64,000 nucleotides of DNA, taken from assembly GCF_900115955.1 (NCBI RefSeq), contig NZ_FOYL01000021.1, forward strand, positions 1-64,000. The letters run 5' to 3'. A program made the position numbers and the translations under genes. Numbering within the stretch: position 1 is the first letter of the stretch; the number at the start of each line of letters is the position of its first letter. Positions 16,910 to 25,016 of the stretch are shown piece by piece. The notes under the pieces were generated by a model. The model saw nothing but the letters and a program-made list of their open reading frames with translations, did not search any database and was not told the origin of the DNA. Source of the stretch: Lentzea waywayandensis. Its GTDB lineage: Bacteria > Actinomycetota > Actinomycetes > Mycobacteriales > Pseudonocardiaceae.

Positions 16910-16987
16910 GGGACAGAAGCTAGGGATCAACAGCCGGAGAAACCCGACCTGAAAGACACAGTGGACCCCTGACGAAAGTCATGGATC

Positions 16988-17473
16988 ATGGTTGGGGTGA
17001 ACGACAAGTGGGCGGAGAAGCACTGGCTGAACGTGCCCGGTCCCTTCTACACGGGCATCACCGACAACTGCTGGACCGGACGACTGCACGCCCCGCGTCA
17101 CATCCTCTACGGCGGCGAGTACTACAACGAGTTCATCTACCGCCAGCCCGTGACCGAGGCGGAGGTGGAGAGCGTGGTGGTCGCCGCCCAGCAGGACCCC
17201 TACGACGGCTTCGCCTTCGACGGTGACGAGCGGTGGACACCTGAAGCCGTCCGGGCCTGGTGGAGCGGGCGGACCGAGGTCGAGAAGCACATCACCGCGC
17301 TGCTCGCCGAATGGACCGCCTCCACCGAGCCACAAAGGCATGAGGCCGCCGAAGGCGCCCGCGACTTCCTCGCCTACCTGGCCGGCGACCTCGAGACCGA
17401 CCTCCGGGCCTACGTGTTCCGCCTGGAACACGGCCGCTACCCGGACCCCGGTGACCAGCTGCCGCAGCTCTGA
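16988..17473 (+). CDS. Conserved actinobacterial protein of unknown function
   Basis: A 161-aa soluble protein rich in aromatic and acidic residues. The segments KHWLNVPGPFYTGITDNCW, HILYGGEYYNEFIYRQP and DERWTPEAVRAWW look strongly conserved in type, but I do not know a function or assay for them. No signal peptide or helix spanning a membrane is visible. It could also begin at GTG 16997. It ends before a hairpin and is convergent with the DHA2 exporter gene. Confidence 0.7.
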   Translation: MVGVNDKWAEKHWLNVPGPFYTGITDNCWTGRLHAPRHILYGGEYYNEFIYRQPVTEAEVESVVVAAQQDPYDGFAFDGDERWTPEAVRAWWSGRTEVEKHITALLAEWTASTEPQRHEAAEGARDFLAYLAGDLETDLRAYVFRLEHGRYPDPGDQLPQL

Positions 17474-17479
17474 ACACGA

Positions 17480-17514
17480 CAGCGGCCCCCAACCGCGAAG
17501 GTCGAGGGCCGCTG
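17480..17514. terminator. Hairpin terminator between convergent genes
   Basis: The arms CAGCGGCCC (17480-17488) and GGGCCGCTG (17506-17514) are perfect inverted repeats separated by 17 nt. They lie 6 bp after one stop and 14 bp before the other, serving both transcripts. Confidence 0.72.
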
Positions 17515-17528
17515 CCAGAACCGAACGA

Positions 17529-19082
17529 TCAGTGACCTGCGGCCATCTCCGCCGCCAGCCGGTCGTCACCGCTCGTCTCCTTGAGCGGCTTCTCCTTGAT
17601 GAACGCCACCGCCAGCAGCGCCAGCACCGCGAACGGCGCGCCCACCAGGAAGATCTCCGCGGTCGCCGTCGCGTAGATCTCGGCGATCACGGCCTTGAGC
17701 TCCGGCGGCAGCACCGAGATGTCCGGCACCTTGTTCTCGCCGCCCGTGGCACCGCCCATCGCGCCGAACTTCTCGGTCGCGAGCGACGTGACCTTGTTGG
17801 CCAGCACGGCGCCGAGCGCCGAGACGCCGATCGCGCCGCCCAGCGAGCGGAAGAACGTCAGGGTGGACGTGGTGGCGCCGAGGTCGCGCGCCGGCACGTC
17901 GTTCTGCGCTGCCAGGACGAGGTTCTGCATCATCAGGCCGACGCCGACGCCGAGCACGAACATGTGCACGGACACCATGAACACGGTCGTCTGCGCGGTG
18001 ATCGTGGACAGCAGCAGCATGCCGCCGACCATGAACACGCCACCGGCGACGAGGAAGGCCTTCCACTTGCCGAACTTCGTGATCAGCTGACCGGCCACGG
18101 TGGACGAGATCAGCAGGCCGAAGATCAGCGGCAGGCCGAGCAGGCCGGCCTGGGTCGGCGTCTTGCCGAGCGAGAGCTGGAAGTACTGCGAGAGGAACAC
18201 CGTGCCACCGAACATCGCGATGCCGACCAGGGCGCTGGCGATGGTCGCCAGGGACACGGTGCGGTTGCGGAAGATCGACAGCGGCACGATCGGGTCGTGC
18301 GCGGTGGCCTCGACGCGGACGGCGGCCACGAGCAGCAGGACGCCCAGCGACACCAGGCCGGCGGTCCAGCCCGACGCCCACTCGAACTTCTGGCCGGCCA
18401 GCGACGACCAGATCAGCAGCGTCGAGACGCCGGACACGATCAGGAACGCGCCCAGGTAGTCGATCTTCGTCTTCTCGTTGCGCACGACCGGGAGGTGCAG
18501 GGTGCGCTGGAGCATGTAGATCGCGGCGAGGGTGAATGGGATGCCGATGAAGAAGCACCAGCGCCAGCCGAGCCACGAGGTGTCGACCAGGACGCCGCCG
18601 ATCAGCGGGCCCGCGACGGTGCCGACGCCGAACACCGCGCCGAACATGCCGGAGTACTTGCCGAGCTCACGCGGCGGGATCATCGCGGCCATCACGATCG
18701 TCGCGAGCGCCGTGACGCCACCGGCGCCCAGGCCCTGCACGACGCGGCTGATGATGAGCATCTCGATGTTCTGCGAGAAACCGGCGATCAGCGAACCGAC
18801 GACGAACAGGCTCAGCGACGCCTGGATCAGCAGCTTGCGGCTGTACAGGTCGGCGAGCTTGCCCCACAGCGGCACGGTCGCGGTCATCGCGAGGAGTTCG
18901 GTCGTCACGATCCACGCGAAGATCGACTGCGAGCCTTCGAGCTCGGAGACGATGCGCGGCAACGCGTTCGAGACGACGGTGCCGGCGAGGATGGCCACGA
19001 ACATGCCGAGCATCAGGCCCCACATGGCCTGGACGACTTCGCGTTTGCTGTGGACCGGTGTTGCTTCTGCCTCGGTGCTCAT
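17529..19082 (-). CDS. DHA2-family (14-TMS) MFS drug exporter
   Basis: A 517-aa major facilitator. Motifs include LWGKLADLYSRKLLI (loop 2-3 motif A), ISRVVQGLGAGGVTALA (motif B) and GVGTVAGPLIGGVLVD (motif C of drug/proton antiporters). About 14 hydrophobic helices are spread over the length, with an extended loop near residues 435-465 before the last helix. It probably exports a toxic compound using the proton gradient. It is co-transcribed with and overlaps (ATGA) the TetR gene upstream; induction by the exported compound is likely. Confidence 0.92.
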   Translation of the reverse strand: MSTEAEATPVHSKREVVQAMWGLMLGMFVAILAGTVVSNALPRIVSELEGSQSIFAWIVTTELLAMTATVPLWGKLADLYSRKLLIQASLSLFVVGSLIAGFSQNIEMLIISRVVQGLGAGGVTALATIVMAAMIPPRELGKYSGMFGAVFGVGTVAGPLIGGVLVDTSWLGWRWCFFIGIPFTLAAIYMLQRTLHLPVVRNEKTKIDYLGAFLIVSGVSTLLIWSSLAGQKFEWASGWTAGLVSLGVLLLVAAVRVEATAHDPIVPLSIFRNRTVSLATIASALVGIAMFGGTVFLSQYFQLSLGKTPTQAGLLGLPLIFGLLISSTVAGQLITKFGKWKAFLVAGGVFMVGGMLLLSTITAQTTVFMVSVHMFVLGVGVGLMMQNLVLAAQNDVPARDLGATTSTLTFFRSLGGAIGVSALGAVLANKVTSLATEKFGAMGGATGGENKVPDISVLPPELKAVIAEIYATATAEIFLVGAPFAVLALLAVAFIKEKPLKETSGDDRLAAEMAAGH

Positions 19083-19702
19083 GATCCCCCTTCGTGGTGG
19101 TGCGGTACGTGAGCCAGCCCGGTGCCGAACAGCCCGAGCGCCTCACCGACCAGGTCACCCAGGGCAACGCTGTCGTCCAGGGCCCACCGCGTGACGGCGC
19201 AACGGAAAGCGGCGCTCCCGGCGGCGACCAGCAGCCGCGGGTACACGTGGGACTCGGGCAGCCCTGCCCGCTGTCCCACCGCGTTCGCGAGCAGCTGCTC
19301 GGACTCGGCGCTGTTGGCGAACGCGCGGACCAGCAGGTCCGGCCGCTGCATCAGGACTTCCTTGCGCAGCAGCCACAGGTCGCGTGCGTTGTCCAGCTCG
19401 TCGGTGATCTCCGCGAGGACCGAGCGCCGGTACGCGTCGAACGGCGAGACCTCCGGCGGGAAGGCCAGGATGCGTTCGGCGATGCGCGGACCCGCCTCGG
19501 GGTCCGCGCCGATGAGCGCCTCGTCCTTGCTCGCGAAGTAGTTGAAGAACGTGCGCACCGAGACGTCGGCCTCGGCGGCGATCTCCTCCACGGTGACGTG
19601 GTCGTAGCCCCGCTCGGCGGCGAGACGCACGGTCGCCCGCTCGAGCGCGGCACGCGTGCGGCGCTTCTTGCGGTCGCGCAGGCTCTCCCCCGGCTGGTTC
19701 AC
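19079..19702 (-). CDS. TetR-family repressor of the adjacent exporter
   Basis: A 207-aa TetR/AcrR regulator. The N-terminal HTH is in RDRKKRRTRAALERATVRLA, VTVEEIAAEADVSVRTFFNYF and SKDEALIG. The C-terminal ligand domain is variable. Its stop overlaps the exporter start, so repressor and exporter are made from one transcript. A perfect palindrome lies just upstream and is the likely autoregulatory operator. Confidence 0.92.
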   Translation of the reverse strand: MNQPGESLRDRKKRRTRAALERATVRLAAERGYDHVTVEEIAAEADVSVRTFFNYFASKDEALIGADPEAGPRIAERILAFPPEVSPFDAYRRSVLAEITDELDNARDLWLLRKEVLMQRPDLLVRAFANSAESEQLLANAVGQRAGLPESHVYPRLLVAAGSAAFRCAVTRWALDDSVALGDLVGEALGLFGTGLAHVPHHHEGGS

Positions 19703-19724
19703 GAGGCAAGAGTACAGGATCGTT

Positions 19725-19749
19725 TTGCAGTCACTGCAACTTTGCAGTG
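19725..19749. promoter_or_regulatory. Operator palindrome for the TetR/exporter operon
   Basis: TTGCAGT-C-ACTGCAA (19725-19739) is a perfect 15-bp palindrome. A further half-site TTTGCAGTG (19741-19749) follows. It lies 23-47 bp upstream of the TetR start. Position and symmetry fit a TetR-type operator overlapping the promoter. Confidence 0.72.
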
Positions 19750-19775
19750 TGTGAACTAAGTCTCGCTGACAGTAG

Positions 19776-20528
19776 CTATGACCAGGGAGTCTTCGGCTTC
19801 TGCTGGGGCTCGCCGTCGACGAAGAGGTCGACCTTCTCGCTGAAGAAGCACGCCATTCCGGCGACTTTCTGACTCTCCGGCAGCGGCTCGCGGTAGATCC
19901 AGACGAGGTCCTCGTGCGTCACGCCGTTCACCTCGACCGACCAGTACGCGGCGGTCCCCTTGTACGGGCACTGCGTCCGCGTGTCCGACGGCCTGAGCAG
20001 ATCGAACCGAACGTCGCTCAACGGCAGGTAGTAGCGCGGCGGAAGGCTCGTCTCGAACAGGATCCGCGGCTGCGACGACGCCGCCAGCGTCACCCCGTCC
20101 AGCGCGACCCGCACGTGCCGTGAGCTGCTCAGGACGTCGACCCGCTTGTACGGGTCACGCGGATGGACGTAGATCGGCTCGTCCTCTTCGAGCCACTCGT
20201 CCATGGCCGCGAACTCGAACCGGACGAGGTCCCGCAACTCCTCGATCGGCGAGTCCGGGTACGTCAGCGCCGCGGCCGAGGCCGTGCCACCAGGCGTGAT
20301 GACGTCGTGCAGGACGCCCTCACCCCGGCTCGGCGAGTGCTTCGTCTCTCCCGTCGGCTTCAACTCGACCCGCACGGCGGAAAGCGGCAGGTAGTAGGCC
20401 GGGTAGTACGGGACCTCCCAGACCAGGCGCGGCGAGGTCGCGTCCACGACCAGTTCGCCACCGAAGTACGCACGGACCCGCTTCGCCGACTGCTCGACCC
20501 GCACCCGGCCACGCTCGTTGTCGCCCAT
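19776..20528 (-). CDS. DUF427-family protein (two tandem domains)
   Basis: A 250-aa soluble protein with two related DUF427 domains. The first contains LVVDATSPRLVWEVPYYPAY (residues about 20-45), the second VTLAASSQPRILFETSLPPR and the hallmark CPYKGTAAYWSVEVNG. Function is unknown; the domain is common in actinobacteria. The ATG at 20528 was chosen over an upstream start. It lies between the TetR/exporter operon and the PRPP synthetase gene, all leftward, with no obvious link. Confidence 0.85.
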   Translation of the reverse strand: MGDNERGRVRVEQSAKRVRAYFGGELVVDATSPRLVWEVPYYPAYYLPLSAVRVELKPTGETKHSPSRGEGVLHDVITPGGTASAAALTYPDSPIEELRDLVRFEFAAMDEWLEEDEPIYVHPRDPYKRVDVLSSSRHVRVALDGVTLAASSQPRILFETSLPPRYYLPLSDVRFDLLRPSDTRTQCPYKGTAAYWSVEVNGVTHEDLVWIYREPLPESQKVAGMACFFSEKVDLFVDGEPQQKPKTPWS

Positions 20529-20570
20529 GCCCCATACCAACACGGGACGGCGGCGCGAGCTTCCCGAAAG

Positions 20571-21554
20571 TCAGGCGTTGCCGTCGAACAGCGACGTCAC
20601 CGAGCCGTCCTCGAAGACCTCCCCGATCGCCCGTGCCAGCAGCGGCGCGATGCTCAGCACCGTCAGGCCGGGGAACCGCTTCTCGTGCGGGATCGGCAGG
20701 GTGTCGGTGAGGATCACCTCGCGCGCCTTGCTCGCGATGAGCCGGTCGTGGGCCTCACCGGACAGCACGCCGTGCGTGGCCACCAGGACGACGTCCTTCG
20801 CGCCCTGCTCGAGCAACTGCCGTGCCGCCGTCGTGCTCGTCATCGCCGTGTCGATCATGTCGTCGACCACGACGCAGGTGCGGCCCTCGACGTCGCCGAC
20901 GACGCGGTTGGAGGTGATCTCGTTGGGGCGCAACGGATCGCGCGTCTTGTGGATGAACGCGATCGGGCAGCCGCCGAGCAGGTCCGCCCACTTCTCGGCG
21001 AGCCTGGTGCGACCGGCGTCCGGAGAGACGATCGTGAGGTCCTCGCCCTGGTAGCGGCCGCGGACGTGCTCGCAGAGCAGCCACATCGCGTGCAGGTGGT
21101 CGACCGGGCCGTCGAAGAAGCCCTGGGCCTGTGCGGTGTGCAGGTCGACCGTCACGATCCGGTCGGCGCCCGCGGTCTTGAACATGTCCGCGACCAGCCG
21201 TGCCGACACGGGTTCACGTCCGGCGTACTTGCGGTCCTGGCGCGCGTACGGATACGACGGCACGACGGCGGTGATGCGCTTGGCCGAGGCGCGTTTCAAC
21301 GAGTCCACCATCAGCAACTGCTCCATCAGCCAGTCGTTGACGGGCGCGCAGTGGCTCTGCATGACGAACGCGTCCGCGCCACGGACCGACTCCTCGAAAC
21401 GCACGAAGATCTCGCCGTTGGCGAAGTCGTAGGCGGCCTGCGGGGTGATGGCGACACCGAGGTGCTTGGCCACGGCCTCCGCCAGTTCCGGGTGCGCCCT
21501 GCCGGTGAGCAGGATGAGCTGCCGCTTGGCGACGCCCGGCTTACCGCTGACCAT
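20571..21554 (-). CDS. prs: Ribose-phosphate diphosphokinase (PRPP synthetase), paralog
   Basis: A 327-aa enzyme making 5-phosphoribosyl-1-pyrophosphate from ribose-5-phosphate and ATP for nucleotide, His and Trp synthesis. Motifs: FANGEIFVRFEESVRG, VPSYPYARQDRKY (ATP flexible loop), TVDLHTAQAQGFFDG and the PRPP loop CVVVDDMIDTAMT. The main actinobacterial prs normally sits beside glmU; here it is not, so this may be a second copy. It starts at ATG 21554. Confidence 0.92.
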   Translation of the reverse strand: MVSGKPGVAKRQLILLTGRAHPELAEAVAKHLGVAITPQAAYDFANGEIFVRFEESVRGADAFVMQSHCAPVNDWLMEQLLMVDSLKRASAKRITAVVPSYPYARQDRKYAGREPVSARLVADMFKTAGADRIVTVDLHTAQAQGFFDGPVDHLHAMWLLCEHVRGRYQGEDLTIVSPDAGRTRLAEKWADLLGGCPIAFIHKTRDPLRPNEITSNRVVGDVEGRTCVVVDDMIDTAMTSTTAARQLLEQGAKDVVLVATHGVLSGEAHDRLIASKAREVILTDTLPIPHEKRFPGLTVLSIAPLLARAIGEVFEDGSVTSLFDGNA

Positions 21555-21823
21555 CGCCCACGCTCCACGCTCGTCCGACCTCGGACCCGATCGTTCAGCA
21601 TCGTCGCGAGATCACGCAAACCCGCGTCCGGCCGATGAGATTCCACGTTGCCGGGCAATTCGGGTTAACCCGGTCGGGGGCACCCACAGGGGGTCCGATA
21701 CCAGGTACCGGGTCACACGCTGGGTATAGATCGGGGGAACCGGATTCACCTCTTGGGGTACGACCCTGGTGATTTCTTGATCAGCGTCCTTGAGGCGTCA
21801 ATGACCATGCCTACGCTCCCCGC
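21555..21823. other. Intergenic stretch, no gene seen
   Basis: About 270 bp upstream of the leftward prs gene. It should contain the prs promoter, but I cannot assign -35/-10 boxes with confidence. GGTACC and GGTAT-type short repeats near 21700-21730 are too weak to call. Confidence 0.4.
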
Positions 21824-21961
21824 ATGCCGGAGAACCAGGACACACCTGGAACGACAACAACGCAGGCTCCGCCGACGAACCCGATCGTGATGGGCACGCC
21901 CATCCACGATCAGATCGCCGACCACCTGGGAGTTCGCCAAAAGCATCGACGCTCTGACTGA
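21824..21961 (+). CDS. Possible small protein (45 aa)
   Basis: An ATG-started frame encodes 45 residues: MPENQDTPGTTTTQAPP, then NPIVMGTPIHDQIADHLG and a basic tail QKHRRSD. The Thr/Pro-rich start followed by a more structured-looking segment is unlike random high-GC translation, but no ribosome-binding site is clear. In the -1 frame after HL the DNA reads EFAKSIDALTEPGHERP, so the true C-terminus may have been lost by an indel. It ends 19 bp before the alpha/beta hydrolase gene. Coding status is uncertain. Confidence 0.32.
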   Translation: MPENQDTPGTTTTQAPPTNPIVMGTPIHDQIADHLGVRQKHRRSD

Positions 21962-21980
21962 GCCCGGTCATGAACGCCCC

Positions 21981-23471
21981 ATGCGTCTCTCCGTGCTCGG
22001 CGCCGTGGTGGCGCTCGTGGTCACCCTCACACCGGCGGCCCAGGCCGCACCGCCCGCTCCGGCGATCGCCTGGGCGGCGTGTGAGCCGGCACGCCCCGGC
22101 TTCGAGTGCGCCACGATCACCGTGCCGCTCGACCACGACGACCCGCGCGGCGCGACGACGACGGTGGCGCTGACCCGCAGACCCGCCACCGACCAGGCCG
22201 GACGCATCGGCTCGTTGCTCTTCAACCCCGGCGGCCCCGGCGCGTCGGGGATCGACTACGTGTGGGCGTGGGGCGAGAAGATGGCGGCCGGGCTGCGGGG
22301 CCGTTTCGACGTCGTGGGCTTCGACCCGCGCGGTATCGGCCGGTCGAACCCGCTGCGCTGCTTCGCGTCCGAGCAGGAGCGGGCGGAGTTCCTGGCCGCA
22401 GAGCCGATCTTCCCGTACGAACAGGCCCAGGAACGGCCGTTCTTCGACCGCTACCGCTCGCTGGCCGCCAAGTGCGACCAGCCGATCGCACGGCACATGA
22501 GCACCGCCGACGTCGTGCGCGACCTCGACCTGCTGCGGCGCGCACTGGGCGACCGCAAGCTCACCTACTTCGGCACCTCGTACGGCTCGTACATCGGCAC
22601 GACCTACGCGAACATGTTCCCCGGCAACATCCGTGCCCTCGCGATCGACGGCGTGCTGAACCCCGAGCTGTGGTCGAGCGGGCGGCAGATCGAGTCCGAT
22701 CGGATCGCGACCCGGGAGGTGCTCGACGAGTTCTTCCGGCTCTGCGACGAGGCCCAGTGCGCCTCCGGACCGCACTCGGCGCAGCGGTGGCAGGCGTTGC
22801 TGGACTCGGTGCGCGCCAGGCCGATCACGCTCGGCGCCGAGGTGTGGACCTACGACATGGTGGTCCAGTGGGCGCTGTTCGCCGGGTTCGCCTCGGAGAG
22901 CTGGACGGACGTCGCCGCCGTGCTGGACCAGCTCTCCGACGCGTCCGCGGGTCTGTCGGCGTCGGCTCCGGTCTACGACAACTTCTTCGACGCCAATCTG
23001 GGCACGATGTGCGCGGACACCGAGTTCCCGCGCACGTTCGGCGAGTACCGGGCGGTGTCCCGCTACGCGGAGGCGGGGTCGGAGTTCGGCCCCTACTGGT
23101 GGTGGAGCACCAGTGCCTGTGCGGACTGGCCGGTGAACGAAGACCGCTACACCGGGCCGTGGCGCGCCCGCACGTCCGCGCCGGTTCTGGTGGTGGGCAA
23201 CCGGTTCGACGGCTCCACGGACTTCCGGGGCGCACAGGCCGTCGCCAGGCAGCTGCCCAACAGCCGTCTGCTGGAGTACGCGGGCTGGGGACACATCGCG
23301 TACCGGCGCAGTCAGTGCGCCATCGACCACATCCACTCGTATCTGCTCAGCGGCGCGTTGCCCGCGGCGGGGACGGTGTGCCCGGCGAACCCGAACCCGT
23401 TCCTCGACGCCGCGTCCCAACTGGGTGGTCACGACTTTCGGCGGTCGACGGGGCCGGTCGCGAGCCGGTAG
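21981..23471 (+). CDS. Secreted alpha/beta hydrolase, tripeptidyl aminopeptidase-like (copy 1)
   Basis: A 496-aa secreted hydrolase. The signal peptide ends near AAQAAPPAP. Catalytic elements: FNPGGPGASGIDY (oxyanion region), DVVGFDPRGIGRSNP, the nucleophile elbow YFGTSYGSYIGT, the acid Asp in VVGNRFDGSTDF and the His in YAGWGHIAY. The C-terminal part fits the TAP-like domain. Such enzymes in Streptomyces trim N-terminal tripeptides from secreted proteins and peptides. It is the first of a tandem pair with the next gene. Confidence 0.9.
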   Translation: MRLSVLGAVVALVVTLTPAAQAAPPAPAIAWAACEPARPGFECATITVPLDHDDPRGATTTVALTRRPATDQAGRIGSLLFNPGGPGASGIDYVWAWGEKMAAGLRGRFDVVGFDPRGIGRSNPLRCFASEQERAEFLAAEPIFPYEQAQERPFFDRYRSLAAKCDQPIARHMSTADVVRDLDLLRRALGDRKLTYFGTSYGSYIGTTYANMFPGNIRALAIDGVLNPELWSSGRQIESDRIATREVLDEFFRLCDEAQCASGPHSAQRWQALLDSVRARPITLGAEVWTYDMVVQWALFAGFASESWTDVAAVLDQLSDASAGLSASAPVYDNFFDANLGTMCADTEFPRTFGEYRAVSRYAEAGSEFGPYWWWSTSACADWPVNEDRYTGPWRARTSAPVLVVGNRFDGSTDFRGAQAVARQLPNSRLLEYAGWGHIAYRRSQCAIDHIHSYLLSGALPAAGTVCPANPNPFLDAASQLGGHDFRRSTGPVASR

Positions 23472-23507
23472 GAAGAGCCCTTCTTCGGACAGGAGGGGAG
23501 CTTGTCG

Positions 23508-25016
23508 ATGCGATTCACCGTGCTGGCCGCCGCGGCCGCACTCATGATCACCGGCACACCCGCCGTGCAGGCCTCGGGAGGTGGCGCGCAGGTCCCGAAG
23601 ATCGACTGGGCGGCCTGCGGACCCGAGCACCCCGGCTTCGAGTGCGCCTCCGTGAAGGTGCCGCTCGACTACGACAACCCGCGCGGTGCCAAGACCACCG
23701 TCGCGTTGGCGCGCAAGCCCGCGACGGACAAGGCGGGCCGGATCGGGTCGCTGTTCCTCAACCCCGGCGGCCCCGGCGGTTCGGGCGTGGACTTCGCGCT
23801 CGGCGCCGGGAACAGGCTCTCGGCAAACCTGCAGGGCCGGTTCGACATCGTCGGGTTCGACCCGCGCGGCATCGGCAAGTCCGATCCGCTGCACTGCTTC
23901 AAGAGCGAGGAGGACCTCGGCAAGTTCTTCGAGGGCGTCCCCGGTTTCCCGTACCAGGCGGCGCAGGAACGGCCGTACTTCGACCGGTACCGCTCGCTCG
24001 GCCCCGAGTGCAACGACGACCAGCCGATCGCACGGCACATGAGCACCGCCGACGTCGCACGGGACATGGACCTGCTGCGCCGCGCCGTCGGTGACCGCAA
24101 GATCAGCTACCTGGGCTTCTCGTACGGCTCGTTCCTCGGCGCGACCTACGCGAACCTGTTCCCGAACAACATCCGGGCGCTCGTCATCGACGGCGTGCTG
24201 AACCCCGCGCTGTGGTCGAGCGGGCAGCAGATCAAGTCGGACCGGATCGCGACCAAGGAGGAGTTCCGCGAGTTCCTGCGCAACTGCGACGAGGCCCAGT
24301 GCGTCTTCGGGCCCCAGTCGGAGAAGCGCTGGGACGCGTTGCTGAAGTCGGTGCGCGCCAAGCCGATCGAGCTCGGCGGCGAGGTGTTCACCTACGACGC
24401 GGTGATCAACTCCGCGATCGGCGCGATGTACTCGCCGAGCGACTGGCCGGACGCCGCCGCGCTATTCGACCAGCTGTCCGACGCTGCTGCCGGTCTCCCG
24501 GCCACCTCCGTCTCTTCTGTCACGGCGGAACCGGACTACGCCAACGGGTTCGACGCCTACAACGGCAACGTGTGCGCGGACATCGAGTTCCCGCGCGACT
24601 TCAACTCCTACCGCGCGACTTCCCGTTACGCGGCAGCGGGTTCGGAGTTCGGCCCGGCCTGGTGGTGGGGCAACGCGGCGTGCGCGAACTGGCCGACCAA
24701 CCCCGACCGCTACGCCGGGCCGTGGCGCACCCGCACCAACGCGCCGGTTCTCGTGGTGGGCAACTACTTCGACGGTGTCACGGACTTCCGGGGCGCGCAG
24801 GCAGCCAACCGTCAGCTCGCCGGCAGCCGTTTGCTGGCGTACGCGGGTTGGGGTCACACGGCGTACGGGGCGAGCAAGTGCGCGACCGACCACACGAACG
24901 CGTACCTGCTGGCCGGCACGTTGCCGCCGGTCGGGACGGTGTGTCCGGCGAACCCGAACCCGTTCCTGCCGTCGGTGGCTTCAGCGGAGCCGTTGTTCAA
25001 GCCCAGCCGCAGGTAG
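23508..25016 (+). CDS. Secreted alpha/beta hydrolase, tripeptidyl aminopeptidase-like (copy 2)
   Basis: A 502-aa paralog of the preceding gene, with the same order of motifs: FLNPGGPGGSGVDF, GFDPRGIGKSDP, YLGFSYGSFLGATYAN (nucleophile), VVGNYFDGVTDF and YAGWGHTAY. A signal peptide ends around AVQASGGG. The AGGAGGGG site serves the ATG at 23508 (a TTG two codons earlier is possible). High similarity to copy 1 over the whole length, including nearly identical DNA at ARHMSTADV, shows a tandem duplication. Its 3' end overlaps the convergent helicase gene by 36 bp. Confidence 0.9.
   Translation: MRFTVLAAAAALMITGTPAVQASGGGAQVPKIDWAACGPEHPGFECASVKVPLDYDNPRGAKTTVALARKPATDKAGRIGSLFLNPGGPGGSGVDFALGAGNRLSANLQGRFDIVGFDPRGIGKSDPLHCFKSEEDLGKFFEGVPGFPYQAAQERPYFDRYRSLGPECNDDQPIARHMSTADVARDMDLLRRAVGDRKISYLGFSYGSFLGATYANLFPNNIRALVIDGVLNPALWSSGQQIKSDRIATKEEFREFLRNCDEAQCVFGPQSEKRWDALLKSVRAKPIELGGEVFTYDAVINSAIGAMYSPSDWPDAAALFDQLSDAAAGLPATSVSSVTAEPDYANGFDAYNGNVCADIEFPRDFNSYRATSRYAAAGSEFGPAWWWGNAACANWPTNPDRYAGPWRTRTNAPVLVVGNYFDGVTDFRGAQAANRQLAGSRLLAYAGWGHTAYGASKCATDHTNAYLLAGTLPPVGTVCPANPNPFLPSVASAEPLFKPSRR

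Noticed and set aside
21798..24038. A 746-codon - strand frame opposite the tandem hydrolases
   Set aside because: Antisense shadow; both hydrolases are well supported on the + strand.
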